From contig CBDIBC010000005.1 of assembly GCA_965276635.1 (NCBI GenBank), positions 1,426,001 to 1,490,000 of the forward strand: DNA of 64,000 bases, written 5' to 3'. A program made the position numbers and the translations under genes. The stretch is from CBDIBC01 sp965276635. Lineage in GTDB: Bacteria; Actinomycetota; Acidimicrobiia; Acidimicrobiales; Palsa-688. The notes under the pieces were generated by a model. It saw nothing but the letters and a program-made list of their open reading frames with translations. It was not told the origin of the DNA and did no database searches. Positions 1 to 7,852 of the stretch are shown piece by piece (position 1 is the stretch's first letter; every line of letters begins with the position of its first letter).

Positions 1-458
1 GACACCACCAGGCGACCGCCGATGGCGAGCAGCGGTGCCGCGCACTCGGCGGTGACCGGCGGGGGGGCAAAGCTGCGGGCAACGACCAGGTCCTGGGTGG
101 CACGGCGTGCTCCATGTCCAGTGACCTCCGCTCGCTCGGTGACCACGTCGACCGTCGCCTGCAGGCCGAGGACGGCGACGGCATCGACCAGGAAACCCGT
201 GCGGCGGGTGTTGGCGTCGAGGAGCGTCCAGTGGATCTCCGGTCGGTGCCAGGCCAGGACGAGGCCGGGTACGCCGCCGCCGCTGCCTAGATCGAGGGCG
301 TGGCGAATGGATGGCGCCGTCTGGTCGCCTACCGGGTCTTCCAGGGCCCGAAGGAATGCCGCGCTGTGGTCGAGGTGTGCCTCGGACGGGCCGGGGCCCA
401 GGAAACCCAGCTCCCGGGCCCGTTCGAGGACCTCGAGCAGTGGGTCGGTGCTGGTCAG
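1..458 (-). CDS. rsmG: 16S rRNA (guanine-N7)-methyltransferase RsmG, 3' part cut by window edge
   Basis: RsmG (GidB) methylates N7 of G527 in 16S rRNA using S-adenosylmethionine. The translated fragment shows the class I methyltransferase loop LDLGSGGGVPGLVLA, then LLDANTRRTGFL and the region around DLVVARSFAPP, all in the right order; the C-terminus lies outside the window. No ATG, GTG or TTG exists in frame before the conserved part. The only plausible start is a CTG at 458-456 that overlaps the jag stop as CTGA, mimicking the ATGA/GTGA couplings seen upstream in the same operon. It is the last gene of rpmH-rnpA-yidD-yidC-jag-rsmG visible here. The product is secure from motif and context; the start is inferred. 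Confidence 0.85.
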   Translation of the reverse strand, partial: MTSTDPLLEVLERARELGFLGPGPSEAHLDHSAAFLRALEDPVGDQTAPSIRHALDLGSGGGVPGLVLAWHRPEIHWTLLDANTRRTGFLVDAVAVLGLQATVDVVTERAEVTGHGARRATQDLVVARSFAPPPVTAECAAPLLAIGGRLVV

Positions 459-1516
459 ACCTCGGAGGGGACGATCACGATGTGGCGGTTCGGGTCCTCG
501 CCCTCCGACACGGTGGCCACACCGACGACCTCGGTGAGGGCGTCGTGGACCACCTTGCGATCGGCCGCGTTCATGGGTTCCAGCGCCTGGCGTTCGCCGT
601 CGTCCTTGACACCGTCGGCTATCCGGCGGGCGAACTGGGCCAGGGCCTCCGCCCGCTTGCGGCGATACCCGGACACGTCCACGTGGATTCGTCCGTTGGA
701 CGCACCCGTCTTGCGCTGGACGACTGTCCGGGTGAGGTCCTGGATGGCGAGCAAGGTGGCACCCTTGGGCCCGATGAGCAGGCCCAGGTCGTCGCCGGTG
801 AGAGACAGGTCGACGTCTTCCTCGGTGGTGGCCACCTCGATGTCGGCGGTCAGGCCGAACTCCTCGACCAGCCCACGGAGGAACTCCTCCGCCACCCGGC
901 CCTGCTCGTCGAGTGCAACGTCCACGTCGGTCCTCTCTGCTGCGGTCTCTGACACCGGTGTCTCGGTGCTGCGGCTCCGACGGTTGCTGCCGCCTCCGCC
1001 ATCGGGGCGATCGTCGCCCTGGCGCAGATTGTCGGGATCCGTGTCGGAACGGCCACGACCACGACTGCCGCGACGGCGACTTCCCGAGCGTTCCGACGCG
1101 GTCCCCTCCGATGGCGAGGCCGAGGACTCGACGGCGGAGTCGTCGGCGGCTGGATCGTCGAGGGCGGAATCGTCCGGCCGCTCGGCCACCGGCATGTCGG
1201 CTGGTCCGTCGTCGCGCCGAGGCGTGCTGCGGTCGTTCTCGTCGCTGGCGGTGCTGGTTGCGGTCGTGTCGGTGTCCGCCGCCCCGGTGGCACCCCGCTG
1301 ACGGCGCCGCCGGTCCCGACGGTCCTCTTTGGCGCGGGGTGCGGTCGGCCGCACCCGGGCTCGCACCCGGCCTTCGACACGAACCCGACCGAACAAGCCG
1401 ACCTTGGGCTCGTCAACGACCTCGAACTCCGCGTCCTGTTCGTCGACTCCGAGCTCGTCGAGGGCGCGCTCCTTGGCCTCGTCGATGGTCCGGCCGGTCG
1501 TCTCCACCCACTCCAT
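455..1516 (-). CDS. jag: Jag/KhpB-type RNA-binding protein (Jag-N, KH, R3H)
   Basis: 353 aa. The N-terminal Jag domain (about 1-60) begins MEWVETTGRTIDEAKERAL and contains the KVGLFGR segment. A linker of roughly 140 residues rich in Arg, Asp and Ser follows, then a KH domain (about 207-285) with the GxxG loop as LLIGPKGATLL, and an R3H domain with the R-x3-H signature in ADRKVVHDAL. In Gram-positives this protein (KhpB/EloR) binds RNA and influences cell elongation and division. It starts directly after the yidC stop with no gap and ends inside the start of rsmG, so translation is coupled. The unusually long charged linker is the only odd feature. Confidence 0.9.
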   Translation of the reverse strand: MEWVETTGRTIDEAKERALDELGVDEQDAEFEVVDEPKVGLFGRVRVEGRVRARVRPTAPRAKEDRRDRRRRQRGATGAADTDTTATSTASDENDRSTPRRDDGPADMPVAERPDDSALDDPAADDSAVESSASPSEGTASERSGSRRRGSRGRGRSDTDPDNLRQGDDRPDGGGGSNRRSRSTETPVSETAAERTDVDVALDEQGRVAEEFLRGLVEEFGLTADIEVATTEEDVDLSLTGDDLGLLIGPKGATLLAIQDLTRTVVQRKTGASNGRIHVDVSGYRRKRAEALAQFARRIADGVKDDGERQALEPMNAADRKVVHDALTEVVGVATVSEGEDPNRHIVIVPSEV

Positions 1517-2986
1517 CTAGCGACCCCGCCGCTTCCGGTTGCTGGCGCCGGCGCCCGCTCCTGTTCGCCCGCGCCCGTTGCCCGGAGGGCGTCCGTTGCC
1601 CGTGTCGCTCTTGGTGGTCGGCGGACCGCTGGCCTTGGTGTCGCCGTTTCCGTTGCCGTTCGGGACAGGGGAGGGCGGGCGCGGCGTGCCGTCCCCGATC
1701 GCCTTGGCCGCGCCGCTGCCCGACTTCCCGGTGGGCTTGCCCGAGCCGTTGCGGGTGGGCCGGCCCGAGCCGTTGCCGGTCGCCCCGGCCGAACCGTTGC
1801 CGCCTGCCTTGCTCGCACCCGAGCCATTGCCGTTGGCGCGATTGGCGCCTGATCCGTTGCTTCGACCGTTGCCCGCCTTGGCCGTGGGGTTCGATGCCGG
1901 TCGCTTGGCCGCACCGGTGCCGGGCCGGCCACCGGAGCCCTTGGTGGCCTGGCGCTCGGCTGCCCGCCCCACCGCCTGCTCTTTGGCCGCCTGCTGTTGA
2001 TCCGAGACCTGGGCCAAGACGTCACGGAAGCGCTTGCGAGACGGGGGTGCCTTGGATCCGTCCGACGCGCCGCGGCCGGGCGCCGGGGTGGCCTTGGCCC
2101 GGGACCCCTTGGTCCCGCCGTTGCGCTTGGCGTCGTCCGCCTCGTCGATCTCCCGGGTGATGGCCTCCACCTCTTCGGCCTCGCGCACGGCGAGGGCCCG
2201 GACCTTCGGATCGAAGCGGTACATCACCGACTGTTGGGTTATGCGGCACACGTTCGACATGGCGTAGTAGAGGACCACGCCCGCCGGGAACCGGATGCAG
2301 AACACGCCGAAGACCAGCGGCAGGAACTTCATCATCTTGGCCTGGGGGTTGTCCTGCGCCTGCGGGTTTCGGCTCATCATCTGGGCCGACTGCAGGTACT
2401 GCGTGCCCATCATGATCAGCAGCAGGATGTAGAAGGGCAGCGCAGCCAGGATCCCCGAGTGCGAGCTGAGCGCGTTGTGCGACAGGTCCAGGCCAAAGGC
2501 GTTGAGATGCCCGTGGGCGGCCACGATATCGTGATACATACGGGTATGCGTCGAAAGGTACTGGGGCTGCGTCTGTCCGTGGCTGGAGTGGCTCAGCCCG
2601 TCGATGACCCGGAACAGGGCGAAGAAGATGGGCAGGGGGAGCAGGGTGGGCAGGCAGGCGCCGAATGGGCTGGCGTTGTGCTCCCGGAACAGCTCCATCT
2701 GAGCCTGGGCGAAGGCCTGCCGGTCGTTCTTGTGCTGCTCCTGCAGCTTCTTCAGCTGCGGTTGCAGCTTCTGCATGGCCAGCATCGACCGGGTGGTCTT
2801 CAACGTCAGCGGCGAGATGAGCAGCATCCATAGGACGCTCAGCACCAGGATGGCCACGCCGTAGTTCGGGACGATCGAGTAGATGAACGCCAGGACGGAG
2901 GCGATGGGCTTGGCGATCGGGTCCAGCACGCTGTTCAGGCCGCCGGAGCTGGTCGCGGCCACGACGGGCGAGGCCAGGAGTGACAT
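1517..2986 (-). CDS. yidC: Membrane protein insertase YidC/Oxa1
   Basis: About 489 aa from ATG at 2986. That start is preceded by GAGGA seven bases upstream; an earlier in-frame ATG at 3031 would overlap yidD by 35 bp and lacks such a site. The N-terminal half holds the YidC core: an early hydrophobic helix (IVPNYGVAILVLSVLWMLLISPL), the KMQ-type cytoplasmic region (MLAMQKLQPQLKKLQEQ), then helices around FGACLPTLLPLPIFFALFRV, ALPFYILLLIMM and FLPLVFGVFCIRFPAGVVLYY. YidC inserts membrane proteins with or without SecYEG. The last ~115 residues are a low-complexity Gly/Asn/Ser/Lys-rich tail ending RKRRGR, probably a cytosolic ribosome- or RNA-contacting extension. Confidence 0.93.
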   Translation of the reverse strand: MSLLASPVVAATSSGGLNSVLDPIAKPIASVLAFIYSIVPNYGVAILVLSVLWMLLISPLTLKTTRSMLAMQKLQPQLKKLQEQHKNDRQAFAQAQMELFREHNASPFGACLPTLLPLPIFFALFRVIDGLSHSSHGQTQPQYLSTHTRMYHDIVAAHGHLNAFGLDLSHNALSSHSGILAALPFYILLLIMMGTQYLQSAQMMSRNPQAQDNPQAKMMKFLPLVFGVFCIRFPAGVVLYYAMSNVCRITQQSVMYRFDPKVRALAVREAEEVEAITREIDEADDAKRNGGTKGSRAKATPAPGRGASDGSKAPPSRKRFRDVLAQVSDQQQAAKEQAVGRAAERQATKGSGGRPGTGAAKRPASNPTAKAGNGRSNGSGANRANGNGSGASKAGGNGSAGATGNGSGRPTRNGSGKPTGKSGSGAAKAIGDGTPRPPSPVPNGNGNGDTKASGPPTTKSDTGNGRPPGNGRGRTGAGAGASNRKRRGR

Positions 2987-2996
2987 CAGGGAATCC

Positions 2997-3254
2997 TCAT
3001 TCGGGAACGGGGTCGGAGCCATAGGGCCCACCCGGTCGGCACCGGCCCAGGCGACGCGCCGTCAGGCCCAGGCCACGGCGAACACCGTGGCGACTGAGGG
3101 CCTGCGCAGCGTACTCCGAGCAAGTGGGGGTGAAGCGGCAGGGTGAGACGCGCCCGGCGCGTGCCCCCTGGTACAGGCGGACCACCGTCACCGCGACCCG
3201 GGCGCCGGCACCGCGTTCCGGTGCCGATTGGGGTGCGGCGACGGCGCTAGACAC
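2997..3254 (-). CDS. yidD: Membrane protein insertion efficiency factor YidD
   Basis: 85 aa with the family signature CRFTPTCSEYAAQAL followed by RRLGRCRPGGPYGSDPVP, which covers essentially the whole known YidD core. The small protein aids YidC-dependent insertion. It overlaps the rnpA stop by 8 bp and ends 10 bp before the preferred yidC start. The ~20-residue N-terminal extension (MSSAVAAPQSAPERG) is Ala/Pro-rich and may be longer than the true protein; a later start just before VTVVRLYQGARAG is possible. Confidence 0.92.
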   Translation of the reverse strand: MSSAVAAPQSAPERGAGARVAVTVVRLYQGARAGRVSPCRFTPTCSEYAAQALSRHGVRRGLGLTARRLGRCRPGGPYGSDPVPE

Positions 3255-3579
3255 GCGCCCGTCCCGTAGTGTTGTCGAGCGCTCGTCTCAGCGTCATACG
3301 TAGCTCATCGAAAGTACATCGGGTCGCATCAGGTGTGGCCCCGATCAAGTAGGACCCGGAAGGCAACCCGAGGGCGACCTCCCGCATCAGTGTCCGAAGC
3401 CGCCGTCGCAATCGGTTGCGCACGACGGCTGACCCGACTCGTCGCCCGATGGCAAAAGCCACGCGGGGAGGATCCGCCGAGTCTTCCTGCACCCACGATA
3501 CCGTGAGTGGGCCGGCCCGGCCACGCCGCCCTGTCCGGAATGCTGCGAAGTGCCGGCGGCGATCGACCCGCCAGATCAC
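3247..3579 (-). CDS. rnpA: Ribonuclease P protein component
   Basis: 110 aa from GTG at 3579, which overlaps the rpmH stop as GTGA. A longer reading to 3747 runs through rpmH in another frame and is rejected. The family signature RVGSAVVRNRLRRRLRTLMRE (central helix) is present, followed by GSYLIGATPDATRCTFDELRMTLRRAL. The protein binds the M1-type RNA and helps cleave tRNA 5' leaders. It lies between rpmH and yidD in the universal order. Confidence 0.93.
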   Translation of the reverse strand: MIWRVDRRRHFAAFRTGRRGRAGPLTVSWVQEDSADPPRVAFAIGRRVGSAVVRNRLRRRLRTLMREVALGLPSGSYLIGATPDATRCTFDELRMTLRRALDNTTGRARV

Positions 3580-3710
3580 GCCGAGAGCTTGTGACGCCCC
3601 TTCAACCGGCGTGACTTGATGATCGCCCGACCGGCCCGGGTCGACATCCGATGCCGGAACCCGTGCTTCCTGGCCCGGCGGCGGTTGTTGGGCTGGAACG
3701 TACGTTTCAC
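3576..3710 (-). CDS. rpmH: 50S ribosomal protein L34
   Basis: 44 aa starting at GTG 3710 with AGGAGG six bases upstream. It reads VKRTFQPNNRRRARKHGFRH and ends IIKSRRLKGRHKLSA, a complete L34 with its TFQPNNRRRxxxHGFxxRM signature. It is masked by the longer rnpA-frame reading and must be found by hand. Its stop overlaps the rnpA start by 4 bp, the usual rpmH-rnpA arrangement. Confidence 0.95.
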   Translation of the reverse strand: MKRTFQPNNRRRARKHGFRHRMSTRAGRAIIKSRRLKGRHKLSA

Positions 3711-3747
3711 TCATGCCTCCTGCCAGACCTCCTGGCGCGAAGCCCAC

Positions 3748-3777
3748 AATCTAGATGACGCCGGCCGGCGCCGCCAA
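3748..3777 (-). promoter_or_regulatory. Candidate rpmH-operon promoter
   Basis: On the minus strand TTGGCG (3777-3772) and TAGATT (3753-3748) are 18 bases apart and about 40 bases upstream of the rpmH start. The gap to the divergent CPBP protease gene is only 90 bp, so the promoter for the six-gene operon must lie here. Hexamers were judged by eye only. Confidence 0.35.
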
Positions 3778-3800
3778 GCGCCCGCCGGGCTGGCTATAGC

Positions 3801-4808
3801 GTGACGAGGGTGACCGACGCCCCAGCGCCCCGGACGGAGGACGCGCCGGTCGCGGGCTGGTACGACGACCCGGGAGGCACCGAGCTCCGCTGGTGGGACG
3901 GGCGCGGGTGGACCGGGACCACTCACCTCCGGCCGCAGTCGGGCGGATGGGGGGCACCGGCCTCGCCCGAGGTGCCGGTCGTGGCGCGACCCGAGGTGCC
4001 GGTCGTGGCCCCGTCGACGCCGCCGCCGTGGTGGGGTGAGCCCGCCTACAGATCCCCACCGCCGCCCGCGTACGGCTCGCCGCCGGCGCCGGCGGTCGCC
4101 GGCGGCGAGCCAGTCCCGCCGGCTATCCCCACCCGGGGCGCCTGGTGGGCCCTCGTCGGCCTGGCCCTGGGCGAGATCGTCGGCGGCATCCTGGTCAGCC
4201 TGGTCAGCCTGATCACCGGGGGCTCGTCGACCAGCGCACCGGTGACCCTGGCCGGGGAGGTGGGCCTGTGGGCGGGGATGATCGGATCCTGCATCTTCGT
4301 CAGCCGGCGCTACGGGACGGGGTCCCTGCGCCGGGACTTCACGTTCGGGTTCAAGCCGGTGGACCTGGGGTGGGGGCCGGTAGCCGCCATCGCCGCCTTC
4401 ATCGCCACGGCCATCGCCAGCGCGCTCTTCGTCGGCACTCGCCTGCACGGCAGCAACAGCCAGATCATCACTGGCCAGAAGAACAACCGGGCGGGCTTCG
4501 CCGTGGTCGCGGTGATCGTCGCCGTCGGTGCACCGTTCTTCGAGGAGCTGTTCTTCCGGGGACTGATCAGGGTGTCGTTGCGGCCCCGCCTGGGCGGGGT
4601 GGGCGCGGTGTTCGCCCAGGCCGGCGTGTTCGGCCTGGCCCACTACCAGCCGACGAACGGGTTGGGGAACGTGAACGTGGTGGTCGCCATCGCCCTCGTC
4701 GGGCTGGTGCTCGGCTTCACCGCCCTCCTCACCCGCCGGCTGGGTGCCGGGATGATCGGCCACTGCCTGTTCAACGTCGTCGCCGTGGTGGCCGTCCTGC
4801 TCAGCTGA
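3801..4808 (+). CDS. CPBP-family intramembrane metalloprotease with N-terminal DUF2510
   Basis: 335 aa from GTG 3801 (a second GTG at 3810 is possible). Residues ~18-45 (GWYDDPGG, LRWWDGRGWTG) are a DUF2510 domain, an actinobacterial short module often joined to membrane proteins. A Pro-rich stretch follows, then about eight hydrophobic segments. The CPBP (CAAX-protease/bacteriocin-processing) motifs are visible: EELFFRGL with the Glu pair at 248-249, a middle motif around GVFGLAHYQPT, and GHCLFNV near the C-terminus. Members cleave membrane substrates or act in self-immunity; the substrate here is unknown. It occupies the spot beside rpmH where dnaA is often found. Confidence 0.85.
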   Translation: MTRVTDAPAPRTEDAPVAGWYDDPGGTELRWWDGRGWTGTTHLRPQSGGWGAPASPEVPVVARPEVPVVAPSTPPPWWGEPAYRSPPPPAYGSPPAPAVAGGEPVPPAIPTRGAWWALVGLALGEIVGGILVSLVSLITGGSSTSAPVTLAGEVGLWAGMIGSCIFVSRRYGTGSLRRDFTFGFKPVDLGWGPVAAIAAFIATAIASALFVGTRLHGSNSQIITGQKNNRAGFAVVAVIVAVGAPFFEELFFRGLIRVSLRPRLGGVGAVFAQAGVFGLAHYQPTNGLGNVNVVVAIALVGLVLGFTALLTRRLGAGMIGHCLFNVVAVVAVLLS

Positions 4809-4932
4809 CGGGTCATGGACCGCGCCGTCCCCCCTCCTCCGGTAATTCCCGAGCGGCCGAGTCGACTATTCGAGCGCCGTCCGGGTAGCCTGCAGATCGC
4901 GAATGCAACGCCGTTCCGGAGGAGGAACCCCT

Positions 4933-5565
4933 ATGGCCCTGCAGCTGGGTGACGAAGCCCCTGATTTCACCGCAGACACGACCGAAGGCACGATCAGCTT
5001 CCACGAGTGGTTGGGCGACGGGTGGGGTGTGCTGTTCTCCCACCCCAAGGACTTCACGCCCGTGTGCACCACGGAGCTGGGCGCGGTGGCCAAGCTGGGC
5101 GACGAGTTCGCCAAGCGCAACACCAAGGTCATCGCCATCAGCGTCGACGGCCTGGAGTCGCACAAGGGCTGGATCCCCGACATCAACGAGACCCAGCACA
5201 CCAATGTGAACTTCCCCATCATCGCCGATCCCGACCGCAAGGTCGCCGATCTGTACGGGATGATCCACCCGAATGCCGGTGACACCGTCACCGTCCGCTC
5301 GGTGTTCGTGGTCGGGCCGGACAAGAAGGTGAAGCTGACCATCACCTACCCGCAGAGCACCGGCCGGAACTTCGCCGAGATCCTCCGAGTCATCGACTCG
5401 CTGCAGCTGACGGCCAAGCACCAGGTGTCGACCCCCGCCGACTGGCAGCGCGGCGAGAAGGTCATCATCGGCCCCGCCGTCTCCGATGAGGCGGCCAAGG
5501 AGAAGTTCCCCGAGGGCTGGGACACTGTCCGGCCGTACCTGCGTCTCACCCCCCAACCCAAGTAA
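4933..5565 (+). CDS. 1-Cys (Prx6-type) peroxiredoxin
   Basis: 210 aa from ATG 4933, which has GGAGGAGGA six bases before it; the extra 10 codons upstream are ignored. The peroxidatic motif is SHPKDFTPVCTTELG with Cys45, and Thr/Pro and Arg partners are in place. Cys45 is the only cysteine, so there is no resolving Cys, as in Prx6-type enzymes. The C-terminal part (QHTNVNFPIIADPDRKVADLYGM, LRLTPQPK) matches the long Prx6 form. It reduces H2O2 and organic peroxides in the cytosol, using an external thiol. It is transcribed alone, 76 bp before the thiolase gene. Confidence 0.93.
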   Translation: MALQLGDEAPDFTADTTEGTISFHEWLGDGWGVLFSHPKDFTPVCTTELGAVAKLGDEFAKRNTKVIAISVDGLESHKGWIPDINETQHTNVNFPIIADPDRKVADLYGMIHPNAGDTVTVRSVFVVGPDKKVKLTITYPQSTGRNFAEILRVIDSLQLTAKHQVSTPADWQRGEKVIIGPAVSDEAAKEKFPEGWDTVRPYLRLTPQPK

Positions 5566-5641
5566 GCCGCGCCGGCACCCCGGCGGGAACCGCCGCCCGG
5601 CGGGGTACCGTAAGGCCCCAGAACCGCAGAAAGAGGGCACC

Positions 5642-6838
5642 ATGGTCACCGCAGTCATCGTCGATGCCGTACGCACCCCCGGAGGGAAGCGGAACGGCAA
5701 GCTCTCCGGTTGGCATTCGGTCGACCTGGCCGCCGAGACGTTGAAGGCGCTGGTCCGACGCAACGACCTGGACCCTGCCCTGGTCGAGGACGTGATCATG
5801 GGGTGCGTGTCGCAGGTCGGGGCCCAGGGCGTGAACGTGGGCCGTAATGCTGCGCTCGCCGCCGGCTTCCCCGAGTCGGTGGTCGGCACCACCATCGATC
5901 GTCAGTGCGGGTCGTCGCAGCAGGCGGCCCATTTCGCCGCGCAAGGGGTGATGGCCGGCGCCTACGACGTCGTCATCGCCGCCGGCGTCGAGGTGATGAG
6001 CCTGGTGCCGATGGGCGCCAACGCCGCCGTGCCGAACGTGGGCTTCCCGTTCGGTCCTTCGGTGGGACTGCGCTACGAGCCGGTGGGCGGTCTGGTGCCC
6101 CAGGGCATCTCGGCCGAGATGATCGCCGATCAGTGGAACCTGTCCCGTGAGGACCTGGACCGCTTCGGCGCCCTCAGCCAGCAGCGGGCGGAGACGGCGA
6201 CGGCCGAGGGCCGCTTCGAGCGCGAGATCCTCTCCGTGTCGACCAAGGTGAAGGACAAAGAGACGGGGAGGATCATCGAGTCGGCTGAGGCGCTCTCGGC
6301 CGACGAGGGCATCCGCCCGGGCACCACGGCGGAGACGCTGGCCACGCTCAAGCCGGCCTTCAAGCCGGACGGGAAGGTCACGGCCGGGAACAGCTCACAG
6401 ATCACCGACGGCGCGTCGGCCGTGCTGATCATGTCGGAGGAAAAGGCGGCGGCGCTGGGTCTGACCCCCCGGGCCCGCTTCCACACCTTCGCCTTGGCCG
6501 GCGTCGATCCGGTGACCATGTTGACGGGTCCCATCCCGGCCACCACCAAGGTGCTGGAGAGGGCCAAGCTCACCCTCGACGACATCGACCTGGTGGAGAT
6601 CAACGAGGCGTTCGCCTCGGTGGTCCTGGCCTGGGAGAAGGACCACCACGCTGACCTGAGCAAGGTCAACGTGAACGGTGGCGCCATCGCCCTCGGCCAC
6701 CCACTCGGAGCATCCGGCACCAAGCTGCTGGCCACGTTGGTCTGCGAGCTGGAGCGCACCGGTGGTCGCTACGGCCTCCAGACCATGTGCGAGGGGGGCG
6801 GCATGGCCAACGCCACCATCATCGAGCGCCTGGGCTGA
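5642..6838 (+). CDS. Acetyl-CoA acyltransferase (thiolase), steroid/FadA5-like
   Basis: 398 aa from ATG 5642 after AAAGAGGG. Thiolase signatures: nucleophile Cys89 in DRQCGSSQQA, His353 in NGGAIALGHPLGASG, and Cys383 in TMCEGGGM. Full length for the family. It cleaves 3-ketoacyl-CoA with CoA, or condenses two acetyl-CoA in reverse. The QCGSSQQA variant and overall pattern resemble actinobacterial degradative thiolases used for lipids or steroid side chains, but the chain-length preference cannot be read from sequence. It is monocistronic and convergent with crgA. Confidence 0.88.
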   Translation: MVTAVIVDAVRTPGGKRNGKLSGWHSVDLAAETLKALVRRNDLDPALVEDVIMGCVSQVGAQGVNVGRNAALAAGFPESVVGTTIDRQCGSSQQAAHFAAQGVMAGAYDVVIAAGVEVMSLVPMGANAAVPNVGFPFGPSVGLRYEPVGGLVPQGISAEMIADQWNLSREDLDRFGALSQQRAETATAEGRFEREILSVSTKVKDKETGRIIESAEALSADEGIRPGTTAETLATLKPAFKPDGKVTAGNSSQITDGASAVLIMSEEKAAALGLTPRARFHTFALAGVDPVTMLTGPIPATTKVLERAKLTLDDIDLVEINEAFASVVLAWEKDHHADLSKVNVNGGAIALGHPLGASGTKLLATLVCELERTGGRYGLQTMCEGGGMANATIIERLG

Positions 6839-6843
6839 CCCGC

Positions 6844-6863
6844 TGTCCACCGGATGTGGACAA
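6844..6863. promoter_or_regulatory. Inverted DnaA-box-like pair / small hairpin between convergent genes
   Basis: TGTCCAC, a 5-base loop (CGGAT) and GTGGACA form a 7-bp stem. The right arm read on the minus strand is TTGTCCACA, the form typical of high-GC actinobacterial DnaA boxes. It lies between the ends of the thiolase gene and crgA, so it could instead be a weak bidirectional terminator; there is no T-run. Confidence 0.35.
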
Positions 6864-6892
6864 CCCTGGGGAAGCGATCACACGGGTGTAAC

Positions 6893-7189
6893 TCAGCGGT
6901 AGCGGGTGGCGGCGATGAAGCCCAGGACGATGAGGGCCAAACCGACGAGCAGGTACACGTTGCTGGCCCCCCCGGGCAGCACGCCCAGGTAGTTCAGGAC
7001 GATCCCGATCACGCCCACGCCGAAGAAGGCGAACATGAGGGCGGGCACGTACCAGGGGCTGGTGCGGTACTCGCTCGGGATAGGCGCGGTGTACCGGCCG
7101 CTGACCGGGCGCCCACCATCCCGGCCCGCTCGGACCGGGCCGCCCTTGGGGGTCACCCGGCCGGGCGCGTCCTTGGTTCGTCTCGGCAT
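6893..7189 (-). CDS. crgA: Cell division protein CrgA
   Basis: 98 aa from ATG 7189. A basic N-terminus (MPRRTKDAPGRVTPKGGP) is followed by two membrane helices (YVPALMFAFFGVGVIGIVL and VYLLVGLALIVLGFIAATRYR) with SPWYVP before the first. CrgA helps recruit FtsI and other divisome proteins in actinobacteria. The classic neighbour is trpG/pabA followed by pknB, exactly as here, with crgA and trpG divergent over 54 bp. Confidence 0.92.
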   Translation of the reverse strand: MPRRTKDAPGRVTPKGGPVRAGRDGGRPVSGRYTAPIPSEYRTSPWYVPALMFAFFGVGVIGIVLNYLGVLPGGASNVYLLVGLALIVLGFIAATRYR

Positions 7190-7243
7190 GGGACCGAGGT
7201 TAGCGTCCGGACCCGGTCGGGCATCGGCCGGTACCCTCGGGCG

Positions 7244-7849
7244 GTGACCCGGATCCTGGTGGTCGACAACTACGACTCGTTCGTCTACAACCTCGTCCAG
7301 TACCTCGGCCAGCTGGGCGCCCAGCCCGTCGTGGTCCGCAACGACGACCTCGACGTGGCCGGCGCCTTGGCCATGGACCCGGCCGGCATCGTCATCTCGC
7401 CCGGACCCGGCCGCCCGGAAGATGCCGGGATCAGCGCCCCCCTCGTCGTCGCCGCGGCGGGCCGCATCCCGGTGCTCGGCGTGTGCCTCGGCCACCAGTG
7501 CATCGGTGCGGCCTTCGGCGCCGAGGTGGTCCGCCACCAGGTGATGCACGGCAAGACCTCGGACATCGCCCACGACGGTCGGGGCGTCTTCGCCGGGTTG
7601 CCTGACCCGCTGGTAGCCACTCGCTACCATTCGCTCGTGGTCGACCCCGAGACGCTGCCGCCCATCCTGGAGGCCACCGCGTGGGCGCCGGACGGGACGC
7701 TCATGGGCCTCCGCCACCGCCGCGCCTCGGTCGAGGGTGTGCAGTTCCACCCCGAGTCGATCCTCACTGCGGGCGGCCACCGGCTGGTGGCGAACTGGCT
7801 GGCGGCGTGCGGCCGGCCCGAGGCCCTGGCCGCAGTGCCCAGCGCCTGA
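7244..7849 (+). CDS. trpG: Glutamine amidotransferase of anthranilate/aminodeoxychorismate synthase
   Basis: 201 aa from GTG 7244. Class I amidotransferase motifs: VDNYDSFVYNLVQYL at the N-terminus, SPGPGRPEDAG, catalytic Cys81 in GVCLGHQCIGAAFG, and His169/Glu171 in QFHPESI. It releases ammonia from glutamine for TrpE or PabB. TrpG and PabA cannot be told apart by sequence; no trpE or pabB is nearby. The position between crgA and the pknB operon is conserved in actinobacteria. Confidence 0.9.
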   Translation: MTRILVVDNYDSFVYNLVQYLGQLGAQPVVVRNDDLDVAGALAMDPAGIVISPGPGRPEDAGISAPLVVAAAGRIPVLGVCLGHQCIGAAFGAEVVRHQVMHGKTSDIAHDGRGVFAGLPDPLVATRYHSLVVDPETLPPILEATAWAPDGTLMGLRHRRASVEGVQFHPESILTAGGHRLVANWLAACGRPEALAAVPSA

Positions 7850-7852
7850 CCG

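Noticed and set aside
22..1301. Long plus-strand frames over rsmG and jag
   Set aside because: High-GC antisense frames; the minus-strand proteins account for the DNA.
3580..3747. Longer rnpA reading frame starting at 3747
   Set aside because: It runs through rpmH in another frame; the RnpA-like sequence starts only after GTG 3579.
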